A stretch of 52,971 bases of DNA, from contig DVNR01000055.1 in the NCBI GenBank assembly GCA_018714205.1, positions 1 to 52,971 on the forward strand. Direction: 5' to 3'. Within the stretch, counting starts at the first letter, position 1. Every line of letters begins with the position of its first letter. Made by a program: the position numbers and the translations under genes. Below the pieces are notes generated by a model. That model made no database searches. It saw only the letters and a program-made list of their open reading frames with translations, and was not told where the DNA came from. Shown here in pieces: positions 26,927 through 34,304 of this stretch. Origin of the DNA: Candidatus Aphodousia faecipullorum (GTDB lineage Bacteria > Pseudomonadota > Gammaproteobacteria > Burkholderiales > Burkholderiaceae_F).

Positions 26927-28210
26927 ATGATTTCTTTGTCCGCTTACATTCCGGAAATGATTGAAACGCGACGCAAGTTGCATAAGCATCCGGAAATTGC
27001 ATGGACCGAATTCTTGACGACGCAAGTCATCGTTAATCGTGTCCGTGAATTAGGTTTCAAAACTGTCCTCGGTGAAGCGCTTTTTAACAAAGACGCTGTG
27101 CTTGGTCGTGAACCGGCTGTTGTCGAAGCGGCCATGGCTCGTTCCTTGAAGCTTGGCATGGACAAAAAGCTGCTTGACGAAATGCAAGGCTACACGGGCT
27201 GTCTCGCCATTTGGGAAACGGGTCGCCCTGGCCCTGTCACCGCTTTGCGTTTTGACATTGACTGTGTCAACGTTGAAGAAAATCACGACAAAACCAATGA
27301 AGCTTTCTGTGGCGGGTTCGACAGCGAATGCGCCGGTCTCATGCATGCCTGCGGTCACGACGCTCATGCCGCCATGGGGTTGGCTGTCGCCCATTGGATC
27401 CACGACAATGCGGACTCGCTTTGCGGCACGATTAAGATCATTTTCCAACCCGCCGAAGAAGGCACAAAGGGCGCATGCGGTATCGCCGCCTCCAACAACC
27501 TTGATGACGTCGATTACTTAGTTGGCGCTCATATCGGTGTGGCGGCTCACCTGCACGAAGTTGCCATCATCCGTAGCGGTTTCCTCTCCACAACCAAGAT
27601 GAATGTTTCCTTCACAGGTGTTCCCGCCCATGCGGGTGCTGCCGCTGAACTCGGTCGCAATGCCTTGATGGCCGCCTGCTCGGCTTCCATGCAAGTCATG
27701 GGCATTGCACGCCACGGTCAAGGTGATACGAGCGTCAACATCGGCACGCTTCGCGCCGGTGAAGGTCGTAACGTGGTGCCGGTTCATGCTTCCATCGAAA
27801 TGGAAGTTCGCGGCAAGACTGCAGCCATTAACCAATACATGCAAGAAACCGCTGAGCGCATGATTCGTGGCTCCGCTGAGAGCTACGGCGTCCAATATAA
27901 GATTGACGTCATGGGTAAAGCTGAAAGCGTTGCTTGCGATGAAGACCTCTCCGATATGGTTAAAGAAGCCGCCCAAAGCGTTGAGGGCGTTACCCGCGTC
28001 TTTGACATTGTCGGTTGCACCGGCAGTGAAGACTGCTCTTTGTTGATCAACAAGGTTCAATCTCACGGCGGCAAGGCAGCCTTCTTCTTCTACGGCTGCA
28101 ACAACCACGGTCACCATAAGAGCGACTTCGAAATTCAGGACACCGAAAGTATGCCGGTCGGTTTGGAAGTGTTCTTGAAGATGATTGAACGGTTAAATAC
28201 TGCGAAATAA
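26927..28210 (+). CDS. M20 family amidohydrolase, second paralogue
   Basis: A 427-residue di-metal amidase, the same length as the paralogue at 24410-25693 and co-linear with it. It has FDIDCVNV near 109, HACGHDAH at 140-147, the catalytic glutamates in PAEEG near 176, GVPAHAGAAAELGRNALMAA in the lid domain, and NNHGHHKSDF near the C-terminus. The same insert near 50-90 is present. AAGGAG gives a strong ribosome site. It lies 114 bases after eamA; a TTGACT at 26816 might be part of a second promoter, but a shared transcript is as likely. The two paralogues may form a hetero-oligomer, as AbgA and AbgB do, or differ in substrate. Confidence 0.9.
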   Translation: MISLSAYIPEMIETRRKLHKHPEIAWTEFLTTQVIVNRVRELGFKTVLGEALFNKDAVLGREPAVVEAAMARSLKLGMDKKLLDEMQGYTGCLAIWETGRPGPVTALRFDIDCVNVEENHDKTNEAFCGGFDSECAGLMHACGHDAHAAMGLAVAHWIHDNADSLCGTIKIIFQPAEEGTKGACGIAASNNLDDVDYLVGAHIGVAAHLHEVAIIRSGFLSTTKMNVSFTGVPAHAGAAAELGRNALMAACSASMQVMGIARHGQGDTSVNIGTLRAGEGRNVVPVHASIEMEVRGKTAAINQYMQETAERMIRGSAESYGVQYKIDVMGKAESVACDEDLSDMVKEAAQSVEGVTRVFDIVGCTGSEDCSLLINKVQSHGGKAAFFFYGCNNHGHHKSDFEIQDTESMPVGLEVFLKMIERLNTAK

Positions 28211-28239
28211 CCATTTGATGAATTAGCATCAATCTTTCA

Positions 28240-28265
28240 GAGGGGCTCATTTGAGCCCCTCCTTT
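28240..28265 (+). terminator. Rho-independent terminator of the second M20 gene
   Basis: GAGGGGCTCA pairs with TGAGCCCCTC and is followed by CTTTTAT. It begins about 30 bases after the stop. Confidence 0.85.
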
Positions 28266-28273
28266 TATAGGGC

Positions 28274-28349
28274 AAAAAAAAAGCTCCGTTTTCACGGAGC
28301 GATATCTCATAGAGGGGGAGATACTTTCAAAAGAGGATTGCATGTTTGC
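28274..28349 (-). ncRNA. Candidate trans-acting small RNA
   Basis: On the minus strand a 6-bp hairpin (TATCTC / GAGATA, 28303-28323) presents a C-rich loop, CCCCTCTAT. It is followed by a classic terminator (GCTCCG / CGGAGC, 28283-28300) and nine T's at 28274-28282. A promoter-like pair lies just upstream (TTGAAG, 16 bases, TATTAA), giving an RNA of about 76 bases. No gene on this strand ends nearby: gap has its own terminator at 28566-28602. The C-rich loop is like those that pair with ribosome binding sites in Hfq-type sRNAs. The transcript is inferred, not observed. Confidence 0.55.
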
Positions 28350-28355
28350 ATGTCG

Positions 28356-28383
28356 TTAATATGCCTCAAAATTTAAACTTCAA
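28356..28383 (-). promoter_or_regulatory. Promoter of the candidate small RNA
   Basis: On the minus strand, -35 TTGAAG (28378-28383), a 16-base spacer, and -10 TATTAA (28356-28361). The predicted start is near 28349. Confidence 0.45.
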
Positions 28384-28565
28384 CAATAGTCAAAATGGCT
28401 AATACATTTTAAAAAATTCTTTTAACTATTTGATTTATTTAAAAGAATAAGAAATTCGATCATCCAATTTTTTACAAATCGAATAAAATTTTTTATTGTT
28501 TTCTAAGCAATTTGGATAATGTTACAAAAGAATTGCAATCCCAACTTACCCTAATACTTCACTAT
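28384..28565. other. AT-rich convergent intergenic stretch with inverted repeats
   Basis: No coding sequence is seen. Two inverted repeats are present: ATTCTTTTAA/TTAAAAGAAT at 28416-28448 (10-bp arms, followed on the minus strand by T's) and ATTCGAT/ATCGAAT at 28454-28484 (7-bp arms). They could be weak terminators or upstream elements of the small RNA; nothing more can be said. Confidence 0.4.
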
Positions 28566-28602
28566 AAAAAAAGGAACCTCCCAAAGGCTGAGAGATTCCT
28601 TG
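28566..28602 (-). terminator. Rho-independent terminator of the tkt-gap operon
   Basis: On the minus strand a 12-bp stem with two G-T pairs (AAGGAATCTCTC with GGGAGGTTCCTT) is followed by a run of seven T's. It begins about 20 bases after the gap stop. Confidence 0.85.
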
Positions 28603-28623
28603 AGACTTAACCAATCTTCTTCG

Positions 28624-29652
28624 TTACTTGGCGGCCATCATGGCACAAGCGGTATCCAGCATGCGGCAAGAGAATCCCCACTCATTGTCGTACCATGCCG
28701 TCACTTTGACCAAACGTGTGCCGGAGACTTTCGTTAAGGTGGAGTCAAAGATCGAAGAGTGCGAGTCATGGTTGAAGTCAACCGAGACAAGCAATTCGTC
28801 GTTGTAACCCAAAATACCTTGGTTTTCCGGCTTTTCGGACGCGGCCTTCATGATAGCGTTAACCTCTTCGACCGTCGTGTCACGTTTTGCTTCAAATGTG
28901 AGGTCAACAAAAGAAACATTAATCGTCGGCACGCGAACAGCAAAACCATCAAGCTTGCCGTTTAATTCGGGCAACACCAAGCCAACAGCCGCCGCAGCGC
29001 CAGTCTTTGTCGGGATCATGGAGTGGGTGGCCGCGCGAGCACGACGCAAGTCCTTGTGATACACATCCGTTAACACTTGGTCGTTAGTGTATGCGTGAAT
29101 CGTCGTCATCAAGCCACGTTCGACGCCTAAACCGTCATTTAACGCCTTGACAACCGGGGCCAAGCAGTTCGTTGTGCAAGACGCATTGGAAACAACCGTC
29201 ATGTCGGCGGTCAGAACGTCCTGATTCACGCCATAGACCACCGTGGCGTCAACCCCCTTGCCCGGTGCTGAAATCAACACTTTCTTCGCGCCAGCCTGCA
29301 AGTGCGGCAAGCATTTTTCTTTTGTACGGAAAGCGCCTGTGCATTCCATCACAAGATCCACACCCAATTCCTTCCAGGGGAGATTTGCCGGATTACGGTC
29401 GCAGAGCACACGAATACGGTCACCGTCAACAATCAAATACTTTTCGGTGTCAGAAACTTCTTCAACTTTCACTTCATGATTGAAGAAACCGTGCACGGTA
29501 TCATGACGCAACAAGTGAGCATTGGTCTTAATATCGCCCATCGCATTGATCGCGACGATTTCGATATCGTGTTTTTTGCCCATATCGTAGTGAGCGCGAA
29601 GCACGTTACGGCCGATACGGCCAAAACCGGTAATGGCAACCTTAATAGTCAT
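28624..29652 (-). CDS. gap: Glyceraldehyde-3-phosphate dehydrogenase, type I
   Basis: A 342-residue NAD-dependent glycolytic and gluconeogenic enzyme. The Rossmann start is [17 protein letters not shown], the catalytic cysteine is Cys159 in SNASCTTNC, and the catalytic histidine lies in [10 protein letters not shown]. The conserved [12 protein letters not shown] closes the sequence. The frame can be read from a TTG at 29658, but the ATG at 29652, with AAGGA about ten bases upstream, matches the family N-terminus. It follows tkt by 19 bases and ends in a strong terminator, so tkt-gap is an operon joining the pentose phosphate route to lower glycolysis. Confidence 0.96.
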   Translation of the reverse strand: MTIKVAITGFGRIGRNVLRAHYDMGKKHDIEIVAINAMGDIKTNAHLLRHDTVHGFFNHEVKVEEVSDTEKYLIVDGDRIRVLCDRNPANLPWKELGVDLVMECTGAFRTKEKCLPHLQAGAKKVLISAPGKGVDATVVYGVNQDVLTADMTVVSNASCTTNCLAPVVKALNDGLGVERGLMTTIHAYTNDQVLTDVYHKDLRRARAATHSMIPTKTGAAAAVGLVLPELNGKLDGFAVRVPTINVSFVDLTFEAKRDTTVEEVNAIMKAASEKPENQGILGYNDELLVSVDFNHDSHSSIFDSTLTKVSGTRLVKVTAWYDNEWGFSCRMLDTACAMMAAK

Positions 29653-29671
29653 ATTCAATCATTCCTTTGAA

Positions 29672-31693
29672 TTAACGTTGTTGAATTAATTGCTCAACGG
29701 TTTGCACAACACGGTCCACCGTAAAGCCGAATTTTTCCCAGAGCACAGACGCCGGAGCCGATTCTCCAAATGTATCAATTCCGATCACCCGACCATCTTT
29801 AACATACTTGTACCATAAGCCCGTCACACTTGCTTCGATGGCAACCTTGGGAGCATCGGTCAGAAGTGCCTTTTGTTGGGCCTCAGGCAACCGATCAAAC
29901 AAATCAACACAGGGCATTGAAACCACACGAACACCCAGTCCTTTAGCTTCCAACACTGCGCGAGCTTTCACTGCGAGCGGAATTTCGGAACCGGTGGCAA
30001 GCAACACACAGTCAATGCAATCGGCACCCTTTCCCGACTCGAGCATCACGTAAGCACCCTTTTGGAGCGCTTCTTTAGCTTGCGCCTGAATCATCTCGGG
30101 AGAGCGTTTAGTAAACTCAATATTTTGCCGAGATCCGATAATCACCGACGGAGTCTTGTCTGACTCTACCGCGCTTTCCCAAGCAACCAACGCCTCGACC
30201 GTATCACAGGGACGCCAAACATTTAAATTCGGGATCAAACGCAAACTCGGAATGTGTTCAATTGATTGGTGCGTCGGACCGTCTTCACCCAAACCGATGG
30301 AGTCATGCGTAAAGACAAAGATCGAGCGCTGCTTCATCAAGGCGGCCATGCGGATTGCGTTTCTCGAATAGTCGGAGAAAGTAAGGAACGTCGCGCTAAA
30401 GGGCACAAAGCCGCGGTATAGGGCAATGCCGTTTTGGATTGCGCTCATGCCGAATTCACGCACGCCGTAGTTGATGTGGCGCCCCAAATAGGTGTCGGGA
30501 CGCATGGCCTCAACGCCCGTCCAATTAGTTAAATTGGAACCGGTCAGGTCCGCCGAGCCACCTAATAATTCAGGCAGATGCTGTGCAAAAGCATTCAACG
30601 CTTTCTGGCTTGCCTTGCGCGTCGCAACGGTTTCCTGAGCGAGAGCGGCTCCAGCAATCGCCTTTTGCATGACATCATCAAAGTCTGACGGCAATTGACC
30701 GCTTAAACGCCGCGTCAATTCAGAAGCCAAGTCTGGATAGGCTTGGCGATAGCGGGCAAAGAGCTCATCATATTGAGCCTGAAGCTGAGCGCCTTTTTCA
30801 CAAGCGTTCATCGCTTTGTAAATTTCTTCCGGAATGACGAACGGTTCCCAATGCCAATCAAGTGCGTCACGCGTCAATTTCAGCTCTTCTTCACCCAGAG
30901 CTTCACCGTGAACTTTGCTCGTGCCGGCTCGATTAGGCGATCCCTTTCCGATCACGGTACGCGCAATAATCAGCGTTGGCTTATCTTCAGAGGTCTTCGC
31001 TTTTGCGATCGCGGCATCCACTGCGTCAATATCATGACCATCAACTGGACCGATCACATTCCAACCGTAAGCTTCAAACCGTTCACGGGTATTGTCTGAG
31101 AACCAGTTGATAACTTTGCCGTCAATGGAAATTCCATTGTCATCGTAAATCACAATGAGCTTATTGAGTTTCCAAGTCCCGGCCAAGGAGCAGACTTCGT
31201 GGCTGATGCCTTCCATCAGGCAACCGTCTCCCAAGAAGCAGTAAGTGTAGTTGTCAATGACATCAAAGCCTGGGCGATTGAATTCCGCTGCAAGCATTCT
31301 TTCGGCCAAAGCCATGCCGACAGCATTGCCGATCCCCTGCCCCAAAGGCCCGGTCGTGGTTTCGACTCCGGGCGTCACATCCACTTCGGGGTGTCCGGGG
31401 GTCTTACTGTGCCACTGACGAAACGCCTTCAAATCCTCAATCGAGAGATCGTATCCGGTCAAGTGCAACAACGCATACTGCAACATCGACCCGTGACCGT
31501 TACTGAGAATGAAACGATCACGCCCGATCCAATGAGGATTGGCCGGATTATGACGAAGATGACGCGTCCAAAGAGCCACTGCGATGTCAGCCATGCCCAT
31601 CGGCATACCCGGGTGACCCGATTTTGCTTTTTGTACCGCATCCATCGCCAATGCTCGAATTGCATTGGCCATCAATTGAGGAGTAACAGTCAT
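29672..31693 (-). CDS. tkt: Transketolase
   Basis: A thiamine-diphosphate enzyme of the non-oxidative pentose phosphate pathway, 673 residues. Recognisable blocks are AKSGHPGMPMGMADIAVALW near 22, DRFILSNGHGSMLQYALLHL near 60, the ThDP/metal motif GDGCLMEGISHEV near 155, REFGMSAIQNGIALYRGFVP near 410, and HDSIGLGEDGPTHQ near 460. The open frame extends 22 codons upstream, but the ATG at 31693 starts the conserved MTVTPQLMANAIRALAMDA. The leader contains a 9-bp-arm inverted repeat at 31724-31750. The gene is first in an operon with gap. Confidence 0.96.
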   Translation of the reverse strand: MTVTPQLMANAIRALAMDAVQKAKSGHPGMPMGMADIAVALWTRHLRHNPANPHWIGRDRFILSNGHGSMLQYALLHLTGYDLSIEDLKAFRQWHSKTPGHPEVDVTPGVETTTGPLGQGIGNAVGMALAERMLAAEFNRPGFDVIDNYTYCFLGDGCLMEGISHEVCSLAGTWKLNKLIVIYDDNGISIDGKVINWFSDNTRERFEAYGWNVIGPVDGHDIDAVDAAIAKAKTSEDKPTLIIARTVIGKGSPNRAGTSKVHGEALGEEELKLTRDALDWHWEPFVIPEEIYKAMNACEKGAQLQAQYDELFARYRQAYPDLASELTRRLSGQLPSDFDDVMQKAIAGAALAQETVATRKASQKALNAFAQHLPELLGGSADLTGSNLTNWTGVEAMRPDTYLGRHINYGVREFGMSAIQNGIALYRGFVPFSATFLTFSDYSRNAIRMAALMKQRSIFVFTHDSIGLGEDGPTHQSIEHIPSLRLIPNLNVWRPCDTVEALVAWESAVESDKTPSVIIGSRQNIEFTKRSPEMIQAQAKEALQKGAYVMLESGKGADCIDCVLLATGSEIPLAVKARAVLEAKGLGVRVVSMPCVDLFDRLPEAQQKALLTDAPKVAIEASVTGLWYKYVKDGRVIGIDTFGESAPASVLWEKFGFTVDRVVQTVEQLIQQR

Positions 31694-31723
31694 TGTATTT
31701 TTCCGATAAAAATAACGACTCGA

Positions 31724-31750
31724 CCGCTCGAAATGGTTACATTCGAGCGG
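31724..31750 (-). promoter_or_regulatory. Inverted repeat in the tkt leader
   Basis: CCGCTCGAA and TTCGAGCGG are perfect 9-bp arms with a 9-base spacer, 31-57 bases before the tkt ATG. With a -10-like TAAAAT upstream near 31770, the repeat would be transcribed into the leader. It could be a repressor operator or an attenuator-like hairpin. Confidence 0.5.
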
Positions 31751-31837
31751 GCCAAACATTCAAGGGGATTTTAACGAAAAAAAGTTGAAATAACTGAGAA
31801 AAACTTTAATTTAGACAAAATTAAGACCGTCTCGACA

Positions 31838-31855
31838 ATAAGTAAAACTACTTAT
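31838..31855 (+). promoter_or_regulatory. Inverted repeat upstream of the first C69 peptidase gene
   Basis: ATAAGTA-AAAC-TACTTAT, perfect 7-bp arms, about 110 bases before the start codon in the region divergent from tkt. A possible operator; no regulator is identified. Confidence 0.4.
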
Positions 31856-31901
31856 AAGGATAATTACCTATTTTTAGGCAAAAGGCGTAGCATTGTCGGC
31901 G

Positions 31902-31919
31902 GTTGAAGTGAGCTTCAAC
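31902..31919 (+). promoter_or_regulatory. Second inverted repeat upstream of the first C69 peptidase gene
   Basis: GTTGAAG-TGAG-CTTCAAC, perfect 7-bp arms, 43 bases before the start codon. It may form a leader hairpin or be an operator. Confidence 0.4.
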
Positions 31920-31961
31920 ATTGAGTTCACAACAACCTGAATTAGGAAAGGAGATGCATTG

Positions 31962-33461
31962 ATGCTTAATAAATCCGTTGTCGCCGCTGCCGTTTTAGCG
32001 GCTTTCTCATCTATGGCGCTTGCTTGCACGACTGTGGTTGTCGGCGAAGGCGCGACTGCTGACGGCTCATTCTTAATTGCCCGCAGCGCTGATAGTTCCG
32101 CATTAAAGGCCCAACATATGGTGATTCATCCGGCTAAGAAAAATCAAACCGGGATGTATCGCACCCAAGATCACAAAGGCGCTACGAACTTTGAGTATCC
32201 TTTGCCGAAGAATTCCCTGCGTTTCACAACGGTCCCTAACTGGCAAACGCAATTGCATGGCGCTGTCGGCTTTAACGAAGCCGGTGTCGGTGTTTCAGGC
32301 ACAGAATCCATTTTCGCACGCGACGATGCGCTCAAGCTTGATCCCTATAACGAAGAAACGGGTATCACCGAAGATGATATCCCAGACGTGCTCCTGTCTC
32401 GTTCTAAGACCGCTCGAGAAGCCGTTCAAACCTTAGGCCACATCGTTGAAACCATCGGCGCCGGTGAAGGTTTCGGCGTTGTCATGGTTGATGAAAAAGA
32501 AGTTTGGTATTTCGAAACGGGGACAGGCCACCAGTGGCTTGCTCAACGCACGCCGAAAGACCAATATTTTGCCACCGGCAATCAAGGTCGTTTGCAAGAA
32601 TACGATCCGGAAAGCCCGGATTTCATGGCCAGTAAAAACCTTGTGAAATGGGCTACCGACAACGGCTTTTATGATCCGAAGAAAGACGGAAAATTCAATT
32701 TCTCCAAGGCATATACCCGCGATGACAGCCGCGATCGCGTCTACAACGACCCGCGTGTCTGGCAAATTCAAAAAATCTTGACACCGAGCTTGAAGCAAGA
32801 CGTCCAAGACGGTCGCAACTTCCCGGTTTACGCCAAGCCGGAACAAAAGGTCACCGTCGATGACTTAAAAGCCATCATGCGCAACCACTACGAATCCGGC
32901 GAATTAAAGAGCCATGATCCGTACACCAACGGCTTGCGTGGCGATGAAGAATATCGTCCGATCAGTGTGTTCCGCACGTATGAGTCACACATCATGCAGG
33001 TCCGTCCGTGGATGCCACGAGAAATCGGCTCCGTGATTTATTTGGCGATGGGCATGGCTGACCTGTCCGTGTACGTTCCGTTCTACCACGGTCTTGATGC
33101 CTACCCCGCTCACTACGGCATGGGAACCAACCAAGCTGACAGCCAATCGCTTTACTGGAAGTACCGCAAGCTTCAAACTTTGGTAATGACGGATTACCCG
33201 AAACTTGCACCGGTGGTGAAAGAAGCCTATAAGAAATTTGAAGCCGATACCGCTGTGAAGCAAAAGGCCTTTGAAGAAGATTATCTGAAGATCTATAAGA
33301 AAGATCCGAAGAAGGCTGACAAGATGCTCAATGACTGGAACCTAAAGGTGATGGCGGAAGCTGAAAAGCTCACCGAAGATCTAACCAATCAGGTCTTTAC
33401 GATTCGCACCACTGACATTGAAAACGCCAACTTCTTCGCCAACAAGTCGAAGAAGGATTAA
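31962..33461 (+). CDS. Secreted C69 family dipeptidase
   Basis: An Ntn-fold peptidase of 499 residues that releases amino acids from di- and oligopeptides. A signal peptide (MLNKSVVAAAVLAAFSSMALA) is cut directly before Cys22, which becomes the N-terminal nucleophile in CTTVVVGEGATADGS. Other family features are the ARSADSS segment, FNEAGVGVSGTES near 103, FGVVMVDEKEVWYFETGTGHQWLA near 172, and YATGNQGR-like FATGNQGRLQEYD near 210. The C-terminal 80 residues are a Lys-rich coiled coil. The ATG at 31962 has AAGGAG eight bases upstream; a TTG three bases earlier is unlikely. It acts outside the cytoplasm. A second C69 gene lies 2.6 kb away on the other strand. Confidence 0.93.
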   Translation: MLNKSVVAAAVLAAFSSMALACTTVVVGEGATADGSFLIARSADSSALKAQHMVIHPAKKNQTGMYRTQDHKGATNFEYPLPKNSLRFTTVPNWQTQLHGAVGFNEAGVGVSGTESIFARDDALKLDPYNEETGITEDDIPDVLLSRSKTAREAVQTLGHIVETIGAGEGFGVVMVDEKEVWYFETGTGHQWLAQRTPKDQYFATGNQGRLQEYDPESPDFMASKNLVKWATDNGFYDPKKDGKFNFSKAYTRDDSRDRVYNDPRVWQIQKILTPSLKQDVQDGRNFPVYAKPEQKVTVDDLKAIMRNHYESGELKSHDPYTNGLRGDEEYRPISVFRTYESHIMQVRPWMPREIGSVIYLAMGMADLSVYVPFYHGLDAYPAHYGMGTNQADSQSLYWKYRKLQTLVMTDYPKLAPVVKEAYKKFEADTAVKQKAFEEDYLKIYKKDPKKADKMLNDWNLKVMAEAEKLTEDLTNQVFTIRTTDIENANFFANKSKKD

Positions 33462-33493
33462 CCGTTAACATAGTGTCCTTTGCGGGGATCTTT

Positions 33494-33524
33494 GCGACCG
33501 GACCGAAAGGTTCGGTCGCTTTTT
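33494..33524 (+). terminator. Rho-independent terminator of the first C69 gene
   Basis: An 11-bp stem, GCGACCGGACC with GGTTCGGTCGC (one G-T), has a GAAA tetraloop and five T's. Confidence 0.9.
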
Positions 33525-33578
33525 GTCGCGTCAGGTTATACTCATACCCTGTTAGTTAACCTTTTCTGATCTTGCTTC

Positions 33579-34304
33579 ATGGCTGCTCGATTTTATGTTC
33601 CCGTTTCCTATACAATCGGTAAAACCATTGCTTTGCCTGAAAAAACCGCTCATCACGCAAGCCGAGTCTTGAGAATGAGAGAGGGCGATTCAGCTGTTCT
33701 ATTTGACGGACAGGGCAATGAAGCGCAGGTGAAATTACACTTTTTCGCTGATAGAACTGAGGCTGAAATCGTCTCTGTTGCTCAATCAAACAATGAAAGC
33801 CCACTTGAGGTCACATTGATACAGGCTTTAGTCTCACAAGAAAAGCTGGATTGGATTTTGGAAAAGACCACGGAACTAGGCGTCAAACGCATCATTATCG
33901 CCCCAACCGAGCGTTCCGTGACCAAACTGGATGAGAAGCGCTTGACCAAACGCCTTGAACAATGGAAAAAGACCGTGCAGGCAGCCTGTGAGCAGTGCGG
34001 TCGCTCCTTTTTTTCTGAAGTGATTTACTCGCCGACTATCCAAAAAGCTCTTGAAATCGGGCAATCCGAACTCAACGTCTTACTGGCGCCAGGAAGCTCT
34101 GCCAATTTAGTCTTTCCATCAAACGGAACATCAATTACCTTCGCTGTCGGACCAGAGGGTGGTTTTAGCGACCGGGAAATTGAACTTGCGCGCGAAATGG
34201 GCTACCGATCCGCACTGCTGGGCCCCCGTGTCTTAAGAACAGAAACCGCTGGCCTGACCGCTATCGCCATTGCTCAGTGGCAACTCGGAGATTTTCAAAA
34301 TTAG
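33579..34304 (+). CDS. rsmE: 16S rRNA (uracil1498-N3)-methyltransferase
   Basis: A SPOUT-class methyltransferase of 241 residues that methylates U1498 of 16S rRNA. The N-terminal PUA-like part has HHASRVLRMREGD near 26. The trefoil-knot region shows VSQEKLDWILEKTTELGVKRI near 88, CEQCGRS near 135, the SAM-binding AVGPEGGFSDREIELA near 188, and LGPRVLRTETAGL near 213. Its TAG stop overlaps the TAA stop of convergent mgtE by four bases (TTAG on the plus strand), so no terminator separates the genes. No strong ribosome site is seen before the ATG. Confidence 0.95.
   Translation: MAARFYVPVSYTIGKTIALPEKTAHHASRVLRMREGDSAVLFDGQGNEAQVKLHFFADRTEAEIVSVAQSNNESPLEVTLIQALVSQEKLDWILEKTTELGVKRIIIAPTERSVTKLDEKRLTKRLEQWKKTVQAACEQCGRSFFSEVIYSPTIQKALEIGQSELNVLLAPGSSANLVFPSNGTSITFAVGPEGGFSDREIELAREMGYRSALLGPRVLRTETAGLTAIAIAQWQLGDFQN

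Noticed and set aside
24410..28210. Recent tandem duplication of the M20 genes
   Set aside because: The two proteins have equal length and shared motifs, but their sequences differ through most of their length and lie on opposite strands, so this is an old paralogy.
29672..31693. Long open frames opposite tkt, gap, the M20 genes, glnE and rnb
   Set aside because: They are frame shadows of well-conserved enzymes on the other strand, with no family resemblance and no ribosome sites.
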